DNA from: Hippophae tibetana | Taxonomy: Eukaryota > Streptophyta > Magnoliopsida > Rosales > Elaeagnaceae | Assembly (NCBI GenBank): GCA_037013495.1 | Contig: CM072811.1 | Coordinates: forward strand, 41,245,452-41,309,451 | Direction: 5' to 3' | DNA length: 64,000 nucleotides | Part shown: positions 59,671-64,000 of the stretch, one piece after another | Numbering within the stretch: position 1 is the first letter of the stretch | Layout: each line of letters opens with the position of its first letter | Made by a program: the position numbers and the translations under genes | The notes under the pieces: generated by a model | Databases searched by the model: none | The model's input: only the letters and a program-made list of their open reading frames with translations | What the model was told of the DNA's origin: nothing

Positions 59671-61658
59671 TTAGGTGACCGGAGACTTTAAACGTACAAT
59701 CTAGTCTCGCAAACTCCCTCCTTTGACGAGCTCGGAGCTCGGGGCCATGGCGCTTTAATATAGGAAAAATGGAGCAACTCTTTGATTTTTTAAAGGTAAA
59801 AAAATCTCAGTGAAAATAAAAATTAAGAAAATGAACAGAGGAAGACTCAGACTTATGATCGACACAATAAATCAGAACAAATTACAGAGAAAATGTTAAC
59901 AAAATACAGAGGAAAAAAATGAACGAAGAACAGACCAAAGAGCTTAGGGAGTGGAGAAGGAGCACAAACAAAAATGCATTAGAAGGTCTTTAATTCCTTT
60001 TTGCTCGTATATTTGTTTCATACGTGTCTGGTTGGTCAAATATAATTATAGCACTTAACTTTACGAGAAATTATTGATTTTTATTATCTTAAGTAATGAT
60101 GTAATATTTTAAATTAGTATATTTTTTATTTAAAAATAAAAATAATAATTTAATTAATAAATAATATAATATTGCTAAGTGGTCATCTTCCAAGGTTTTT
60201 ATTTTATTAGAATTTAATATTGTTTGATGATCAGTTATATTTTAATTTTAATTTTTATTAAAATTAATCTAACTTTTTAATTTACTCTTAGAATTTATTT
60301 AATTTATCTGATCTTTAGGATATTATAATTTTATCAATAGTTTTTTAATTCATACAATTTATTTTTGAATATTTTTAAGTTTGACAAAATTTTATCCAAA
60401 ATTTTAATTTTCTTCAAATTAATTTAACAACATTATATTTGTCTATTAAATAACTTAAATTAGGGTATCAATTTAATCCAACAATAACCCAAATTGAATT
60501 TAATTCGTGTGATGAATGAACAAGCCAAATATAAAAAAATTGAATTGTTCCATATTAACTTAAATTGACCAAAAATCTTATTTTTATGTATTAGTTGATA
60601 TTTTTTAAAACTTATTTAGCATATGTTGATTTGAAATACCATAAATTTTCTTATAGTTTTTAATTTAATTAAAATAATAAATTTTTTGAATCAAATTTAA
60701 TACATTCTAATAATATTAAACATGCAAATAATAATTTATTTACAAATTTTTACAAAATTAAAAAGTAAAAAAACTTCAAAGAGATATATATATATATATA
60801 TTACAAAATAATTCAAGGAATAACTACTTAAAATTAAAGTAAATTAATACTTTAGACTTGAACTTTATGTAATTGTGATTAATAATAACATAATATATTT
60901 ACAAAAATATCTAAGAATAATAAAATTATAAACTAATTTGATAGACCCACAAATAAATCAATAAACTCATTATAAATTTTTTATATGAAATAATTTATGA
61001 ATTTAAAAAGAATGACATATTTCATTTTTAAATGAAATTCATAAATATTTATATGATTAATCATGTTTATTCTTAGTAAAATTCTATATAATTTTTGTTA
61101 ATAAGTAAATTATTAATATATGAAAATAAAAAAAGTTTCAATAAAAATAATAAAAGAAATGTTTTTTCATGACATGAATTAATAGACTAAATATATATAT
61201 AAAAAAAATACTAAACTTCTTTCTTGTTTGAAAAGGGTGAATATTAACAATCAGGTAAGGAAACAGGCACACACACTAATGAAGAAGTGATAGTAGATAA
61301 TGTATTTTGTGTAAAAATGAAGAAAAAAGAGACATTTTTTTCAAAACAAGAAGAAGTTGGACTAAGAGAAGCAGATGACATAATCTCAGGAGTGGGAACA
61401 TGAGATAAAGAAGAAGGCATGTGAGAAGAGATTGGAAATTATGTAAAAGGAGACATATCTTTCCAAAAGACTTTTCTAAACAAAATATCCTTTTTGACTA
61501 GGTGCATAGACCAAGAAAATACAGGAAGCAAATTTGACATCAATCTTGTTTTCACAATAGGGACAAAGGCATGAAAAATATAAGTTATCAAACACTTTGA
61601 GAAATATGTAATTAGGATCCTTGTGATAGAGTAAAGAGTAGGGAGATTGAAATTGTAA
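59671..61658. other. Gene-free AT-rich region before the second caulimovirid copy
   Basis: Apart from a GC-richer patch with GAGCTCGGAGCTCGGGGCC at 59730-59750, this is AT-rich and has no recognisable gene; an (AT)n tract lies at 60785-60802. The segment 61230-61656 is purine-rich and may hold rearranged viral or host sequence, but I could not align it with the coat-protein relic of the left copy. Confidence 0.4.
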
Positions 61659-62078
61659 AGATATAAAAGATTTAAGAAATATAAATTTAGGAAACAAAAT
61701 TTCCAAAAATATAAAAAGAGATTCAACAAAGAAAACTACAAGAAAAGATATTTCAGAAGAAAGGTTTACAAACCTTCTGAAAAAAGGAATTATTGCCCTT
61801 CAGGGAAAAAGAAATGCAGATGTTGGATCTGTAATGAGGAAGGACATTATGCAAATGAATGTCCAAATAGACTTCAACATAAAAAAGAATTTAAAAAGGA
61901 ATTTTCACAGAAAGCAAAAATCTTAGAAGAAGCTTTCAAAATGGAATTAGAACCAATTGAGGAATCTGATATAGATGATACTTACAGTATTTATCTATTA
62001 GAGGAAACTGAAGAAGAAATAACTGACTCAGAATATGAACATTCGGATCAGGGATACTCTTCATCAGAAAATGAATGA
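61659..62078 (+). pseudogene. Caulimovirid coat protein, C-terminal part
   Basis: An open frame of 139 codons, preceded in frame by a stop at 61656-61658, encodes the C-terminal part of a caulimovirus-type coat protein. It has a Lys/Arg/Tyr-rich basic domain, then a CCHC zinc knuckle (CWICNEEGHYANEC, cysteines at 61821, 61830 and 61860), then a long acidic tail ending at a stop at 62076-62078. The N-terminal two thirds are missing or scrambled upstream, so it cannot form capsids. It overlaps the polymerase start by 44 bp, as in the left copy. The knuckle and flanks are those of genus Caulimovirus-like viruses. Confidence 0.88.
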
Positions 62079-63987
62079 TTTGTATAGTATTACAAATCCG
62101 AATAGTACTTACATCAAAGTAGGACTAAAATTTAAAGGTTATAACACTTATCATTTACATGCATATATAGATACAGGAGCTAGTATGTGTATTGCTAGTA
62201 AATATGTATTTCCAGAAGATAACTGGAAACAAGCACCAAAAGATTTAATAGTAAGAATTGCTAATAACACTACAATAAAACTTAATCAAGTATTAAAAGA
62301 TACTGATATAATAATAGGAGGAGAAAACTTTCATATTCCTACAATATATCAACAGGAAACAGGTGTAGACTTGTTAATAGGAAATAATTTCTTAAATTTA
62401 TACCAACCTTTCACACAACATTTAGACAAAATAAGTCTTACAACTTTAGAAGGAGATACAATATATGTCTCTAAAGTAAGGAAAGCTCTAACTGTCTCCA
62501 ACCCAACTTTTATGCAACAACATAAAAAGCGAAAAAGTGGTGAGATAGAAGACCAACAAAAACAGAAACCCTGTTTAGAAAATATTTCATTAGATATAGA
62601 AGAAAAACAAAACTCTTTTCTTAATGAAATACAGGAAGATAAAGCCCTAACAGGCATTAAAAGACTATTAAAAACAGTCAGTTCAGAAAATCCTTTGGAT
62701 CCAAAAATAAATAAAACTAAGACAAAAGTCAAGATAGAATTAAAAGATCCTAACAAGATCATAAGAGTAAAACCAATTATTTATACTCCAGAAGATAGGA
62801 TTGAATTTGGAAAACAAATTGAAGAACTTTTGGAATTAAAAGTCATAATACCAAGTAATTCACCCCACTCTAGTCCAGCATGTTTAGTTGAAAAAGAAGC
62901 TGAGAAAAGAAGAGGAAAAAAGAGAATGGTTATAAACTTCAAGGCATTAAATAAAGAAACCATTGATGATGGATACTTCATTCCAAAAAAGGAAGAACTA
63001 CTATCATTAATAAAAGGAAAAAAATATTTCTCTAGTTTTGATTGCAAAAGTGGATTTTGGCAAATAAGATTAGATGAAGAATCTCAGAAATTAACGGCAT
63101 TCAGTTGCCCCCAAGGACAATTCCAATGGACAGTTATACCATTTGGATTAAAGCAAGCTCCAGGTATTTTTCAAAGATATATGGACAACATTTTTAAAAA
63201 ATTACAAGATATTTGCTGTGTTTACATAGATGATATTTTGGTTTTCAGTAATGAATTAAATAAACATTATTTGGATATTATCAATATATTACAAGAATGT
63301 AGAAAAGAAGGTATTGTACTCTCTGAAAAGAAGGCAGTACTTGCTCAACAAAAAATCAAATACTTAGGATTAGAAATTGAGGATGGAAAACATAATCTAC
63401 AACCTCATATATTAAATAATATTCAAGGTTTTCCTAGTGAATTAAAAGATAAAAATCAATTACAAAGATGCTTAACATATGCAGAAGCCTATATCAAGAA
63501 ACTTGCAGAAATGCGAAAACCATTACAAGCAAAATTGAAAAAAGATCATGTCTGGAAATGGACAGAAGAAGATACTCTATACATGGATAAAGTAAAGGCA
63601 AAAATAAAAAATTTACCAACTTTATACCATCCAGGACCAGATGATAAAATGATAATTGAAACAGATGCTTCACAAGAATATTGGGGAGCAGTCCTCAAAG
63701 CAAGAGTAGATGACAAAGATGAATATCTTTGCAGATACACATCAGGGTCTTTCCAAGGACCAGAATTAAATTACCATAGTAATGAAAAAGAATACTTAGC
63801 TGTCAAAAAAGCTATTAAGAAATTTGCAATATATGTTATAAGTTCTAGATTCACTATCAGGACAGATAACAAGAATTTTGGCTATTTCTTAAGAACTAAT
63901 ATTGCAGGAGATTATAAACAAGGAAGGCTAATCAGATGGCAACAATGGTTCAACCATTACAATTTTGATGTTGAACATCTTCCATGA
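62035..63987 (+). CDS. Caulimovirid polymerase: protease, reverse transcriptase, RNase H
   Basis: An uninterrupted frame of 650 codons, clearly the polymerase gene of an endogenous pararetrovirus. The aspartic protease has DTGAS at residues 46-50. The reverse transcriptase has its first catalytic aspartate in FDCKSGFWQI (D336) and the YIDD box at residues 397-400. RNase H has TDAS (D544) and RTDNKN (D611). The stop at 63985-63987 falls in the last part of RNase H; the frame continues coding-like for the remaining bases of the window, and the corresponding stretch in the left copy is longer, so the gene is probably truncated by a nonsense change. The coat-protein gene upstream is incomplete and no other viral gene is visible here, so the locus is not an intact virus as far as the window shows. 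Confidence 0.93.
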   Translation: MNIRIRDTLHQKMNDLYSITNPNSTYIKVGLKFKGYNTYHLHAYIDTGASMCIASKYVFPEDNWKQAPKDLIVRIANNTTIKLNQVLKDTDIIIGGENFHIPTIYQQETGVDLLIGNNFLNLYQPFTQHLDKISLTTLEGDTIYVSKVRKALTVSNPTFMQQHKKRKSGEIEDQQKQKPCLENISLDIEEKQNSFLNEIQEDKALTGIKRLLKTVSSENPLDPKINKTKTKVKIELKDPNKIIRVKPIIYTPEDRIEFGKQIEELLELKVIIPSNSPHSSPACLVEKEAEKRRGKKRMVINFKALNKETIDDGYFIPKKEELLSLIKGKKYFSSFDCKSGFWQIRLDEESQKLTAFSCPQGQFQWTVIPFGLKQAPGIFQRYMDNIFKKLQDICCVYIDDILVFSNELNKHYLDIINILQECRKEGIVLSEKKAVLAQQKIKYLGLEIEDGKHNLQPHILNNIQGFPSELKDKNQLQRCLTYAEAYIKKLAEMRKPLQAKLKKDHVWKWTEEDTLYMDKVKAKIKNLPTLYHPGPDDKMIIETDASQEYWGAVLKARVDDKDEYLCRYTSGSFQGPELNYHSNEKEYLAVKKAIKKFAIYVISSRFTIRTDNKNFGYFLRTNIAGDYKQGRLIRWQQWFNHYNFDVEHLP

Positions 63988-64000
63988 CATAAAAACAGTT

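Noticed and set aside
62349..63740. Several minus-strand open frames of 60-140 codons
   Set aside because: All lie antisense to the polymerase gene, which has clear family motifs.

Overview
This is a 64 kb, strongly AT-rich stretch of a flowering-plant (probably eudicot) nuclear genome. The evidence is a spliced THIC gene carrying the plant-type TPP riboswitch in its 3' UTR, a nuclear gene for a chloroplast ribosomal protein, a Josephin gene, Copia, Athila-like and hAT elements, and endogenous caulimovirid sequences. The species cannot be fixed from the sequence alone.

Layout. 1-1.9 kb: no gene, one degenerate 127-bp tandem duplication. 1.9-8.2 kb (minus strand): a nearly full-length but heavily decayed endogenous caulimovirid, with movement protein, an unassigned coiled-coil region, coat protein, polymerase and viroplasmin/TAV relics in the order of genus Caulimovirus. 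9.1-17.4 kb: THIC, with a 5' UTR intron, three coding exons (645 aa) and a 3' UTR split by a very large intron. That intron holds a gag-deleted Copia element (12867-16660, TSD TAATT), which itself holds a 337-bp TRIM (14175-14511, TSD GTCAT). The TPP aptamer lies beyond it at about 17247-17371. 21.9-22.8 kb (minus): plastid ribosomal protein uL4. 25.2-37.7 kb: a second Copia element (TSD CATAA), split by a 7.8-kb Athila-like insertion (26779-34548, TSD ATAAT) with a head-to-head palindromic structure. 41.7-44.0 kb (minus): a hAT transposase pseudogene interrupted by about 180 bp of 18S rRNA. 46.5-47.8 kb: a two-exon Josephin gene. 50.8-51.2 kb: a small unrecognised gene. 56.9-57.3 kb: degenerate telomere-like repeats. 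58.2-59.7 kb (minus): a mini-Copia of the same family as the 25-kb element (TSD ATTAC). 61.7-64.0 kb (plus): a second, much better preserved caulimovirid of the same family, with a 650-codon polymerase ORF, running off the window.

Working genes. Four loci look functional: THIC (thiamin pyrimidine synthesis in the chloroplast, with riboswitch feedback through 3' UTR processing), plastid uL4, the Josephin deubiquitinase and the small gene at 50.8 kb. The rest is layered transposon and viral insertion, much of it datable in order because the insertions are nested with intact target-site duplications.

The three most unusual things are the palindromic LTR-retrotransposon insertion whose two outer ends are both LTR 5' ends, the Copia/TRIM nest that places nearly 4 kb between the THIC stop codon and its riboswitch, and the 18S rRNA fragment inside the hAT coding region.
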